Of a DNA stretch of 54,272 nt, positions 17,497 to 24,454 are shown one piece after another. Numbering within the stretch: the stretch's first letter is position 1; each line of letters starts with the position of its first letter. Both the position numbers and the translations under genes were made by a program. Source of the stretch: an uncultured Collinsella sp. (GTDB lineage Bacteria > Actinomycetota > Coriobacteriia > Coriobacteriales > Coriobacteriaceae); NCBI GenBank assembly GCA_959602645.1, contig CAUGTZ010000018.1, positions 1 through 54,272 of the forward strand. The letters are read 5' to 3'. Below the pieces are notes generated by a model. The model had not been told where the DNA came from and made no database searches. It was given only the letters and a program-made list of their open reading frames with translations.

Positions 17497-18516
17497 GTGG
17501 AAACCGCGATCGACATGGCATTTGACGGCGCGACGCTTGCCGCCTGTCCGCTCTCGGCGCTGGTGCTCTCGTTTGCCTTCTACGGTTTTTGCGGCTGGGT
17601 GTGGGAGTCGACAGTCTGCGCCATGCTCAACCACGGACGATTTGCCAACAGTGGCTTTTTGCTGGGGCCGTGCTGCCCCATCTATGGCGCGGGCGGCATT
17701 GCATGCTGGCTTTTGCTGCGCGGGATTCCGGATGCCTCGAGCCAGTTTGTCGCCGCGGCGCTTGTATGCAGCGTGATCGAATACAGTGTTGGTGTGCTGT
17801 TGGAAAAAACAACAGGCGCGCGCTTTTGGGATTACTCGCATCTGCCGTTTAACCTGCACGGACGCATCTGCCTGTACTGGGCCTGCGCGTTTGGCTTGGG
17901 TGCGTTGTGTATTTGCCGTTTAGTGGAGCCGGCATTGCTGGGGCTGCTTGGCCATCTGCCGGTGCTAATCGTGCGCTTGGCCGCCTTTATCGTCGCGGTC
18001 GCGATGATGGTCGATGCGGTGTGCTCGTTGGCGAGCTGGCGGCGTCTGTCCGATCAGCTTGAGCGTGTGCGTGCCGACCTTGCCGACCGCATCAATGAGT
18101 CGCTTGCCGACGCCTCCGACTCTATGCTCGAACGTATTCCCGATTCGGCGATTGACTCGGTGGCGCAGACGCATATCCGCGGTCGCGCCGTTAACGCGTG
18201 GCTGGCCGAGCTGGGCGACGCGGCGCTCGATGCCCTGCGCGAGAAGACTTCGATGCCGACGTTTATCTCGGATGGTGCTCGCGGCCTGGCGCTCGCTGCC
18301 CGCCGCGTGGCCGATGCCGCGCCGAGTATGCCGCGTCCGTCGCTCGGTCGTCGCCTTGCCGGCAAGCGCATGAGCCGCCCGGTACCGAGCGTGTCACTCA
18401 GCCGCCGCGACCTACGCTTCTTTAACGCCTTCCCGCGTCTGCGCATCAATCGTTACGAGGGTGTCATTCGAGCTACCGACCTCCGCGACCGAGCCCGCGA
18501 GCTGTTCCGGCGCTAG
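17497..18516 (+). CDS. CmpB-like putative ABC transporter permease (PF06541 type)
   Basis: 339-residue protein. The first 170 residues carry about five hydrophobic helices with hallmarks of the PF06541 family (YGFCGWVWES, LLGPCCPIYGAGG, WDYSHLPFNLHGRICL). The C-terminal 160 residues are a soluble, Arg-rich, helical tail without a recognised domain. The GTG start follows GAGAGGG; an ATG at 17515 is an alternative. No ATPase partner is adjacent, so the name ABC permease is by family only. Confidence 0.78.
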   Translation: METAIDMAFDGATLAACPLSALVLSFAFYGFCGWVWESTVCAMLNHGRFANSGFLLGPCCPIYGAGGIACWLLLRGIPDASSQFVAAALVCSVIEYSVGVLLEKTTGARFWDYSHLPFNLHGRICLYWACAFGLGALCICRLVEPALLGLLGHLPVLIVRLAAFIVAVAMMVDAVCSLASWRRLSDQLERVRADLADRINESLADASDSMLERIPDSAIDSVAQTHIRGRAVNAWLAELGDAALDALREKTSMPTFISDGARGLALAARRVADAAPSMPRPSLGRRLAGKRMSRPVPSVSLSRRDLRFFNAFPRLRINRYEGVIRATDLRDRARELFRR

Positions 18517-18714
18517 CCAGAGCGGAGCCAAGCGCGCCCTTCTCGTTCGCACGTTTCCCGTTCGTTTCGCGTCCGTTGCCGCGCCGTTTCCAAGATTGCG
18601 GTGCCGTTTCCATTCGACAACGCAGCGTTTAACAACGCCGTATCTGGTCTACACCAGTTGCCCCTCGGCCGCATCATGAGCGCCGACAACGTTCATGCGA
18701 CCAAGGGGGAGCGA

Positions 18715-19992
18715 ATGTACGATACGGGATCGACAACGTTTATGCTCATCTGCACCATGCTCGTGTTTTTAATGACACCGGGTCTGGCGTTTTTCTATGG
18801 CGGCCTGTCCAGGCGCAAAAATGTCATCAACACCATGCTTATGTGCTTTGGCGCCATTGGCCTGGTTGGTGTGCTGTGGATTGTTGCCGGCTGGTCGCTG
18901 GCCTACGGTGGCGACGGTTCTAGCCCGTTTATTGGCGGCTTTGACCAGTTGCTGTGCCTGCCGGTGCTCAACCAGGTGCTGCAGGCGGCCGAGGGCAATG
19001 CTGCGGATGGTGCCGTCTACCCTCAGATCATCAACATCGCCTTCCAGATGGCGTTTGCCATGATCACCGCCGCTATCGTTACGGGCAGTCTGGCAGGCCG
19101 CGTTAAGTTTGGTGCCATGACGGCCTTCCTGGGCATTTGGCTGCTCGTGGTCTATGCGCCGCTCGCCCACATGGTTTGGGGCGGCGATGGTTCCTTTATC
19201 GGCGACATCATCGGCGCGCTCGACTTTGCCGGCGGCGACGTGGTACACATTTCGTCCGGTCTCACGGGCCTGATTCTCTGCTTAATGCTCGGCCGTCGTC
19301 GCGGCTTTGGCATGGTGAGCTACCGTCCGCATAACGTGCCGTTTGTGGCGCTGGGCGCCGGTCTACTTTGGTTTGGTTGGTTTGGCTTTAACGGCGGCAG
19401 CGAGTTTAAGGCCGACGCCGTGGCGGCACTCGCCATCCTCAACACCGTGACGGCCAGCGCGGCGGGCATGGTCTCGTGGCTTGTCGTCGAGCGCGTGCAC
19501 ACCGGTCGTCCCACGCTGGTGGGTGCTAGCACCGGTTTGGTTGCGGGCCTTGTGGTGGTTACGCCGGGTGCGGGCTTTGTCGAGCCGTGGGCGGCGCTGG
19601 TCATGGGCCTGATCGTATCGCCCGTCTGCTATCTGGCCATCAGCCATCTTAAGACCAAGTTCGGCTACGACGATGCGCTCGACGCGTTCGGTTGCCACGG
19701 TATCGGCGGCATCTTGGGCGGTGTGCTCACGGGCCTGTTCTGCGTGCCGGAGCTCTCGTGGACCGGTAAGGGCGGCCTGTTCTACACGGGCGACGTGTCG
19801 CTGCTTGTCTCGCAGGTTCTGGGCATTGTGGTGACGGTCGTTATTGTGCTGATGCTCGACTTGGTGATCGCCGCGGTGGTCAAGGCGCTGTTCCACGGTA
19901 GCCTGCGCGTGGACGAGGCCGACGAGGCGCTGGGCCTGGATGCGAGTCAGCACGGCGAGAGCGCCTATCCTTCTTTCTCCGGACTCGATTAG
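18715..19992 (+). CDS. amt: Ammonium transporter
   Basis: 425-residue Amt/MEP/Rh channel with eleven predicted membrane helices, taking up ammonium across the cell membrane. Diagnostic are FFYGGLSRRKN near the N-terminus, the pore His in PLAHMVWG, and the second His in FGCHGIGGILGG. The start at 18715 follows AAGGGGGA; the ATG at 18676 is unlikely. It is paired with a PII gene downstream, the conserved amt-glnK arrangement. The 198 nt upstream hold no visible gene or promoter. Confidence 0.96.
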   Translation: MYDTGSTTFMLICTMLVFLMTPGLAFFYGGLSRRKNVINTMLMCFGAIGLVGVLWIVAGWSLAYGGDGSSPFIGGFDQLLCLPVLNQVLQAAEGNAADGAVYPQIINIAFQMAFAMITAAIVTGSLAGRVKFGAMTAFLGIWLLVVYAPLAHMVWGGDGSFIGDIIGALDFAGGDVVHISSGLTGLILCLMLGRRRGFGMVSYRPHNVPFVALGAGLLWFGWFGFNGGSEFKADAVAALAILNTVTASAAGMVSWLVVERVHTGRPTLVGASTGLVAGLVVVTPGAGFVEPWAALVMGLIVSPVCYLAISHLKTKFGYDDALDAFGCHGIGGILGGVLTGLFCVPELSWTGKGGLFYTGDVSLLVSQVLGIVVTVVIVLMLDLVIAAVVKALFHGSLRVDEADEALGLDASQHGESAYPSFSGLD

Positions 19993-20097
19993 CAGCTTCC
20001 CCAAGCACCGCACCTTGCCGTTCAATCGTCGCTCACGTACTTAAGTACGCTTCGCTCCTCTTTCACGGCAATCTGCGGCACTTGGGAAACCTGCTAA
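19989..20097. repeat. Long imperfect palindrome overlapping the amt stop
   Basis: TTAGCAGCTTCCCCAAG (19989-20005) pairs with CTTGGGAAACCTGCTAA (20081-20097); further in, CCGCA/TGCGG and TTGCCGT/ACGGCAA pair. The centre is the 12-bp palindrome GTACTTAAGTAC (20037-20048). The amt stop codon is part of the arm. It may limit read-through from amt into glnK. Confidence 0.8.
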
Positions 20098-20156
20098 GAC
20101 CAGTCAGTTGAACTTTTTGATTTCTGAGGTTGGTTTGCGGCACCTGGGAAACCCGC
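20074..20156 (+). repeat. Direct repeat upstream of glnK
   Basis: TGCGGCAC(T/C)TGGGAAACC(T/C)GC occurs at 20074-20094 and 20136-20156, spaced 62 nt. The first copy is the right arm of the palindrome; the second stands alone 44 nt before the PII start. It may be a remnant half-palindrome or a regulatory site. Confidence 0.7.
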
Positions 20157-20199
20157 GTCTCATGTAAAGGGATACGTTGATTTTTGAGAGGAATTCATT

Positions 20200-20538
20200 A
20201 TGAAAAAGATCACGGCTATCGTGCGCCAGGAGAAGCTTGAGGTTCTTAAAGACGCGCTGTTTGCTGCTGATGTTCGCGGCATGACTATCAACCAGGTGCA
20301 GGGCTGCGGCGCGCAGCATGGCTGGAAGGAATACGTGCGCGGCAACGAGTTGCTTGTCAACACGATCCCTAAGGTGCAGTTCACCCTCATCTGCGCCGAC
20401 GAGCATGTCGACGGTATCGTTGACATTATCTGCAACGCCGCTCGCACCGGTGCCGTCGGCGACGGCAAGATTTGGGTCGAGCCGGTCGAAGAAGTCATCC
20501 GCATTCGCACCGGCGAACACGGCCCGGCCGCGGTGTAG
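20200..20538 (+). CDS. glnK: PII nitrogen regulatory protein (GlnK-type)
   Basis: 112-residue PII trimer subunit that binds ATP/ADP and 2-oxoglutarate and usually gates AmtB. The B-loop TGAVGDGKIWV and C-loop VIRIRTGE are canonical. In the T-loop (GWKEYVRGNELLV) position 51, the Tyr modified by uridylylation or adenylylation in proteobacteria and actinobacteria, is Leu. Control through covalent modification at this site is therefore impossible. The gene follows amt, with GAGAGG upstream of the ATG. Confidence 0.95.
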   Translation: MKKITAIVRQEKLEVLKDALFAADVRGMTINQVQGCGAQHGWKEYVRGNELLVNTIPKVQFTLICADEHVDGIVDIICNAARTGAVGDGKIWVEPVEEVIRIRTGEHGPAAV

Positions 20539-20612
20539 AATCGACCGTCTGCCATCCGCAACGTTAAAATGCTGCAATGAGGCACAAGACTTGCGTTGCG
20601 GATGGGCGGATT

Positions 20613-21275
20613 ATGGGTCGCAATAAATATCCCGAGGAGACGGTCGCGAAGATTCTCGACGCGGCACTGGAGCTATTCTGCGCACAGGGTTATGAGGGGA
20701 CGAGTATTCAAGATATCGTTGACCGTCTCGACGGCATGACCAAGGGCGCTGTCTATCATCACTTCAAGAGCAAAGAAGAGATTTTCAACGCCGCGTTTGA
20801 TCGGGCGATGACTCCGATTGTTGAGCACCGCCGCTCGATGCTTGGCGTCGGTAATATGACCGGAGCCCAAAAGCTCAAGCGACTGTACGCTCCCGAGTCC
20901 GTTGTTCCACAAATTGAGCTATGGGCACGTATGCGTCCTGCAGCAGATCCGGTAAAAAGCTCGCGCCTACTGGCGATGCAGTACCAGGGCTCATTTGACG
21001 AGTCGGCCGATGGCTGTCTCTTGCCAGTGATCGAGGAGGGCATCGCCGACGGCTCCATTGCGTGCGAATGCCCGCGCGAAGCGGCGGAGGCCGTATCGTT
21101 GTTGGCGAATCTTTGGCTGCTGCCATTGTTCCGTCCGCTCGAGCCCAAGGAGCGAATGCTCGCTCGCGCACAATGTTTGGCGCAGATGGCTGCCGCGGTG
21201 GGGCTCGATTTGGGTAATGAAGTGCTTCAGACAACGGCGCAGATTTGGGACGTATGGGACCGCGCCGGGTGGTAA
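20613..21275 (+). CDS. TetR-family transcriptional regulator
   Basis: 220-residue repressor with the TetR DNA-binding domain at residues 10-55 (ILDAALELFCAQGYEGTSI, TKGAVYHHFKSKEEIF) and a variable ligand-binding C-domain. It lies directly upstream of an MFS efflux gene on the same strand. Palindromes between the two genes, sharing GGTATGT, are its likely operators. The start is by family alignment; its ribosome site is weak. Confidence 0.9.
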   Translation: MGRNKYPEETVAKILDAALELFCAQGYEGTSIQDIVDRLDGMTKGAVYHHFKSKEEIFNAAFDRAMTPIVEHRRSMLGVGNMTGAQKLKRLYAPESVVPQIELWARMRPAADPVKSSRLLAMQYQGSFDESADGCLLPVIEEGIADGSIACECPREAAEAVSLLANLWLLPLFRPLEPKERMLARAQCLAQMAAAVGLDLGNEVLQTTAQIWDVWDRAGW

Positions 21276-21280
21276 TATAG

Positions 21281-21293
21281 ATACCAACGGTAT
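21281..21293. promoter_or_regulatory. TetR operator candidate 1
   Basis: ATACC-AAC-GGTAT, a perfect 5-bp-arm palindrome 5 nt after the TetR stop. The right half (GGTATGT) is shared with the larger palindrome at 21342-21362. Confidence 0.5.
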
Positions 21294-21307
21294 GTAATTG
21301 ATTTGTG

Positions 21308-21331
21308 AGGGTAGCCACGGCTGCCCTTTTC
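21308..21331 (+). terminator. Hairpin terminator between tetR and MFS genes
   Basis: AGGGTAGCC-AC-GGCTGCCC followed by TTTT. The stem has one G-U pair. It would end the TetR transcript or attenuate MFS expression. Confidence 0.6.
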
Positions 21332-21341
21332 AAGTCATTAA

Positions 21342-21362
21342 ATACATACTAGTGGTATGTAT
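21342..21362. promoter_or_regulatory. TetR operator candidate 2
   Basis: ATACATAC-TAGTG-GTATGTAT, a perfect palindrome with 8-bp arms, 13 nt before the MFS start codon. Its length and symmetry are typical of TetR operators, and bound repressor would block transcription of the efflux gene. Confidence 0.65.
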
Positions 21363-21375
21363 AGGGGGTGGGCTT

Positions 21376-22638
21376 ATGGCTGGGCTGAGAGACGTCGGCG
21401 TCTCGTTGAAATCAAAAACAGTGCGGTCAATCAGGCTCGCGGAACTTCTGGTTGCGCAGCTGTGCACGTATTCGATGCTGTCGGCGCTGTGCTTTGCGTA
21501 TCCACTTTACTTGTTCGATTGCAGTGGATCGTCAACGTTATATGGCGCCGTCGTGGCGACGGCGTTCATACCCGGCGTACTCGCAACTCCGGCTGGTGGG
21601 ATCTTAGCGGATCGGGGAAGACACCGCGAGGTCCTCGTGTCCCTCGGCATTGCTCTGATGACTGCATCACTGCTGTCTATCCCCATGAAGCGCTCGTTGC
21701 CTCTTGCGGTCGTCGTAGTAGCGATACTTTGTGTTCAATATGGTGTTCAATCGCTGCTAAAGCCAATGCTCCAAATTGAGACGGTGCGTATGGCGGGTGA
21801 AGAGAAGGTTGAGCGGGCCACTGCATTGGTTTCGCAGATGACCATGGTGAGCAATATCTTGGGTCCTGTGGTCGGGACGGCAGTCTATGGGTGCTTTGGC
21901 ATCGATGCTCTTTGCACAACCGCGTCGGTGGCGTTTGCGATTTCAGCTCTCTTGTTTGGGGTCGCACTCAAGCAAAACGCCTCATCTGAAACGATGAGAG
22001 ACGGCGCGACTCGCACGACATGCCGAAACGATTTTCGGGAGTCGATTCGGTATCTGTTGCAAAATGCATCATTGGTCGCTGTGATTTTGCTTGCGGCAGT
22101 TTTGAACCTTGCGTTGGTTGGGCTAACGATTGGCGCTCCCATTATTGTTACAAAGCATCTCGGTATGCAATCGTCCTGCGTTGGGATAGTTGAGGTTGCT
22201 CTGGGCCTGGGTGGTCTTACCGGCAGTGGCTTGGTCGGCATTTGGCCGCATCGTTTTTCTTTCAATGGCATATGCCGATATGTTGCGATGATCTGTTTTG
22301 GAGTCGCGCCGATTATTGTTACGCTGCTGTTCGGCGTAGATGTATGCGTGTTCACCGTGTTTGCGGTTGGTTCGGCATGGGTCATGGTGTGGGCGAGCAT
22401 TACGTCGGTTGAAATCATCGCGTTTGTTCAGCGGGTAGCGCCGACTGAGCTCTGCGGAAAAGTTCTTTCGGTCGTTTACATGGTCCTTTCCTGCGCAACG
22501 CCTATCGGCCAATTGACGTACGGGGTTGCATATGATCGATGGACACCGGCGATTGTATTCGCAGCCATGTTGGCGGTGCTGACGTTGACGACGGCTCTGT
22601 TTTATCGGCTGAAAAATCGATTGCGGCGATTGTCTTAA
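21376..22638 (+). CDS. MFS efflux transporter
   Basis: 420-residue major-facilitator transporter of the MFS_3 (macrolide-efflux-like) type with about twelve membrane helices. The loop 2-3 motif A appears as GGILADRGRHRE (74-85). It probably exports a drug or toxic metabolite and is controlled by the upstream TetR protein. The ATG at 21376 follows GGGGGTGGG. Codons here are somewhat less GC-rich than those of neighbouring genes, which may indicate horizontal acquisition of the TetR-MFS pair. Confidence 0.87.
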   Translation: MAGLRDVGVSLKSKTVRSIRLAELLVAQLCTYSMLSALCFAYPLYLFDCSGSSTLYGAVVATAFIPGVLATPAGGILADRGRHREVLVSLGIALMTASLLSIPMKRSLPLAVVVVAILCVQYGVQSLLKPMLQIETVRMAGEEKVERATALVSQMTMVSNILGPVVGTAVYGCFGIDALCTTASVAFAISALLFGVALKQNASSETMRDGATRTTCRNDFRESIRYLLQNASLVAVILLAAVLNLALVGLTIGAPIIVTKHLGMQSSCVGIVEVALGLGGLTGSGLVGIWPHRFSFNGICRYVAMICFGVAPIIVTLLFGVDVCVFTVFAVGSAWVMVWASITSVEIIAFVQRVAPTELCGKVLSVVYMVLSCATPIGQLTYGVAYDRWTPAIVFAAMLAVLTLTTALFYRLKNRLRRLS

Positions 22639-22699
22639 CGCGCTGGGGCACCGTGAATTTGTGAAGGCGGTGGTACGCCGCGCCGGGACGGCATTGTTT

Positions 22700-22753
22700 G
22701 GACATGCCTCTCCTTCGTCTACAATATCGGGCAGACGAAGGAGAGGCATGTCC
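22700..22753. promoter_or_regulatory. Perfect 21-bp inverted repeat covering the HAD gene start
   Basis: Left arm 22700-22720 (GGACATGCCTCTCC...) is perfectly complementary to right arm 22733-22753 (...GGAGAGGCATGTCC); the loop is 12 nt. The right arm contains the AAGGAG ribosome site and the ATG at 22748. TACAAT at 22720-22725 could be a -10 box; if so the transcript would start within the element and the palindrome would act as DNA. Confidence 0.85.
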
Positions 22754-23611
22754 ATGATCAAGATGTTCGCGAGTGACTTAGACGGAACGCTGCTGAACGC
22801 CCTGCACGAGGCGGATGGGACCATCCGCCGCGCCATTCGCGAGCTGACTGAGGCTGGCCTGCACGTGGTTCCCGCGACTGGACGCTCGACGTTGCCGATC
22901 GGCGAGCATGGCTTTACGGGCTTGGCGCTTGACGCCTGCTGCTCCAATGGATCCATCGTGCGCGACAGCCATGGCGAGGTGCTCAAGACTTGGACCATCG
23001 ACCCGCAGGTCACTGAGGAACTGCTCAAGGCGTTCCCGGACATTTGCTTTGATTGCTCCACGCCCGATGGCATGTTTTCGAGCGGTTCGTTCGAGATGCA
23101 TCAGGCGGGCTTTAAAAAGGACAGCCCCATCAAGCGTATTGTGATGCGCGGCATGCGTGCGCGCGGCGGGTATCACGAGGAGCAGTATTTCGACCAGTCG
23201 ATCGGTGACATCCTGCGCCACGATGTATGCAAGATCAATTGTCGCGTGACCTCGCCCGAGCTGGAGCGCGACCTTAAGGCGTATCTTGCCGAGCGCTCGG
23301 ACCGTGTGGTCAACGCGCCGTTCGATCCGGTGATGTTCGAGATCACGGACGTGGCGTGTAACAAGGGCGAGAGTGTGGCCTGGCTGGCGGGCTACCACGG
23401 CATTGCCGAGGACGAGGTCGCGGTTTATGGCGACGGCGGAAACGACATCGCCATGCTCAAGCGTTTCCGCCACAGCTACGCGACCAAAAACGCTAGCGAT
23501 GCAGCCAAGGTCGCCGCGAGCGCAACTATCGGCAGCTGCATGGTCCACGCCGTCCCCAAACACATGCTCGCCACCATGCATAAGCAGAGCTCCCGCACCA
23601 TCATCGAATAA
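22748..23611 (+). CDS. HAD-superfamily phosphatase, Cof type
   Basis: 287-residue Cof/YidA-like sugar-phosphate or FMN phosphatase. Motif I is SDLDGTLL (near residue 10), motif II the TGRS of the N-terminal core, motif IV GDGGNDIAML near residue 235, with a C2-type cap between. It acts in the cytosol; the substrate is not predictable. The start at 22748 has AAGGAG close by, inside an inverted repeat; a second ATG two codons later is possible. Confidence 0.9.
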   Translation: MSMIKMFASDLDGTLLNALHEADGTIRRAIRELTEAGLHVVPATGRSTLPIGEHGFTGLALDACCSNGSIVRDSHGEVLKTWTIDPQVTEELLKAFPDICFDCSTPDGMFSSGSFEMHQAGFKKDSPIKRIVMRGMRARGGYHEEQYFDQSIGDILRHDVCKINCRVTSPELERDLKAYLAERSDRVVNAPFDPVMFEITDVACNKGESVAWLAGYHGIAEDEVAVYGDGGNDIAMLKRFRHSYATKNASDAAKVAASATIGSCMVHAVPKHMLATMHKQSSRTIIE

Positions 23612-23642
23612 TGTGACAAAGGGACTGCCCCCTCGTCACATT
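23610..23642. repeat. GGGAC palindromic repeat, copy 3
   Basis: AATGTGAC (23610-23617) and GTCACATT (23635-23642) flank AAAGGGACTGCCCCCTC. The left arm overlaps the TAA stop of the HAD gene. It is a variant of the GGGACAGG family with gene-specific arms. Confidence 0.75.
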
Positions 23643-23675
23643 CCAAATATTGCCTTTACGTGTTGGTACACACGG

Positions 23676-23711
23676 TGTGCAATAATACTCGCACTGTGCA
23701 ATAGCGCACAG
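23676..23711. promoter_or_regulatory. Operator-like repeats upstream of the second TetR gene
   Basis: TGTGCAATA occurs at 23676-23684 and 23695-23703, 19 nt apart (about two helical turns). The second copy lies in the palindrome CTGTGC-AATAGC-GCACAG (23694-23711), 22 nt before the start codon. This suits autoregulation by the TetR protein. Confidence 0.45.
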
Positions 23712-23732
23712 GCTGAGTAACAAGGAGGACGC

Positions 23733-24443
23733 TTGTCCCAGCTCGAGAAATGCGATCGCCGGTCCCTTCGCTCGCAGCGTGCCCTTCGCCAGGCACTTGC
23801 CAGCGAGCTTGCCGAAAGCGGCGACCTTTCGCGCATTAATGTCGCGTCGCTCACCGAGCGCGCTGGCCTTACGCGCCGCACGTTCTATTCGCACTACCGC
23901 GATATCCCCGACTTTATCAATCAAATCGAGGACGGCTTGCTGGCCGAGATCCGTGAGCGCATTGAGCTCATCACCGCAGCTCAGCTGCCCGATCTCTATC
24001 ACAATATCGACGAGCTCGAGCCGGCGCCCGGTTCGGTTGAGCTGCTGCGTTATCTTGCGGCCAACCGCGACTTAATCGGTGCGCTGCTGGGTCCGGGCGG
24101 CGACCAGGCCTTCATTAAAAGGATCATCGACACCGCGCGTGAGGCTGTGGTGCCGCGTGCGCAGACGGGCATTTTGGGCCTGGCGCTGGGCACGTTCTTT
24201 GACTACTACGTCACCTACGTCGTGAGCGCCGAGGTTGGCATGATTCAGCGCTGGTTTGAGCGTGGGCTCACCGAATCGCCCGAGGCCATGGCGCGCATTA
24301 TGACGGTGCTCGCTTTTGTTCGTCCTGGTGACCTGTATGGCCAACCCATCGATATCAACGTGCCGGAATACGGCATGAAGCTATTGAACTTGCAGCTCGA
24401 GGACGCGGCCGACACCGCCGCAACCGTCGAGTCCAACAACTAA
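23733..24443 (+). CDS. TetR-family transcriptional regulator, TTG start
   Basis: 236-residue regulator. The HTH covers about residues 10-57 (RQALASELAESGDLSRI, LTERAGLTRRTFYSHYRDI), and the C-domain resembles the TetR_C_8-like group. No ATG or GTG suits the start; the TTG at 23733 follows AAGGAGG. It ends 11 nt before the large acyl-CoA dehydratase activase gene, so the two are probably one transcript and the regulator may control that gene. Confidence 0.85.
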   Translation: MSQLEKCDRRSLRSQRALRQALASELAESGDLSRINVASLTERAGLTRRTFYSHYRDIPDFINQIEDGLLAEIRERIELITAAQLPDLYHNIDELEPAPGSVELLRYLAANRDLIGALLGPGGDQAFIKRIIDTAREAVVPRAQTGILGLALGTFFDYYVTYVVSAEVGMIQRWFERGLTESPEAMARIMTVLAFVRPGDLYGQPIDINVPEYGMKLLNLQLEDAADTAATVESNN

Positions 24444-24454
24444 GAGGAGAGACA

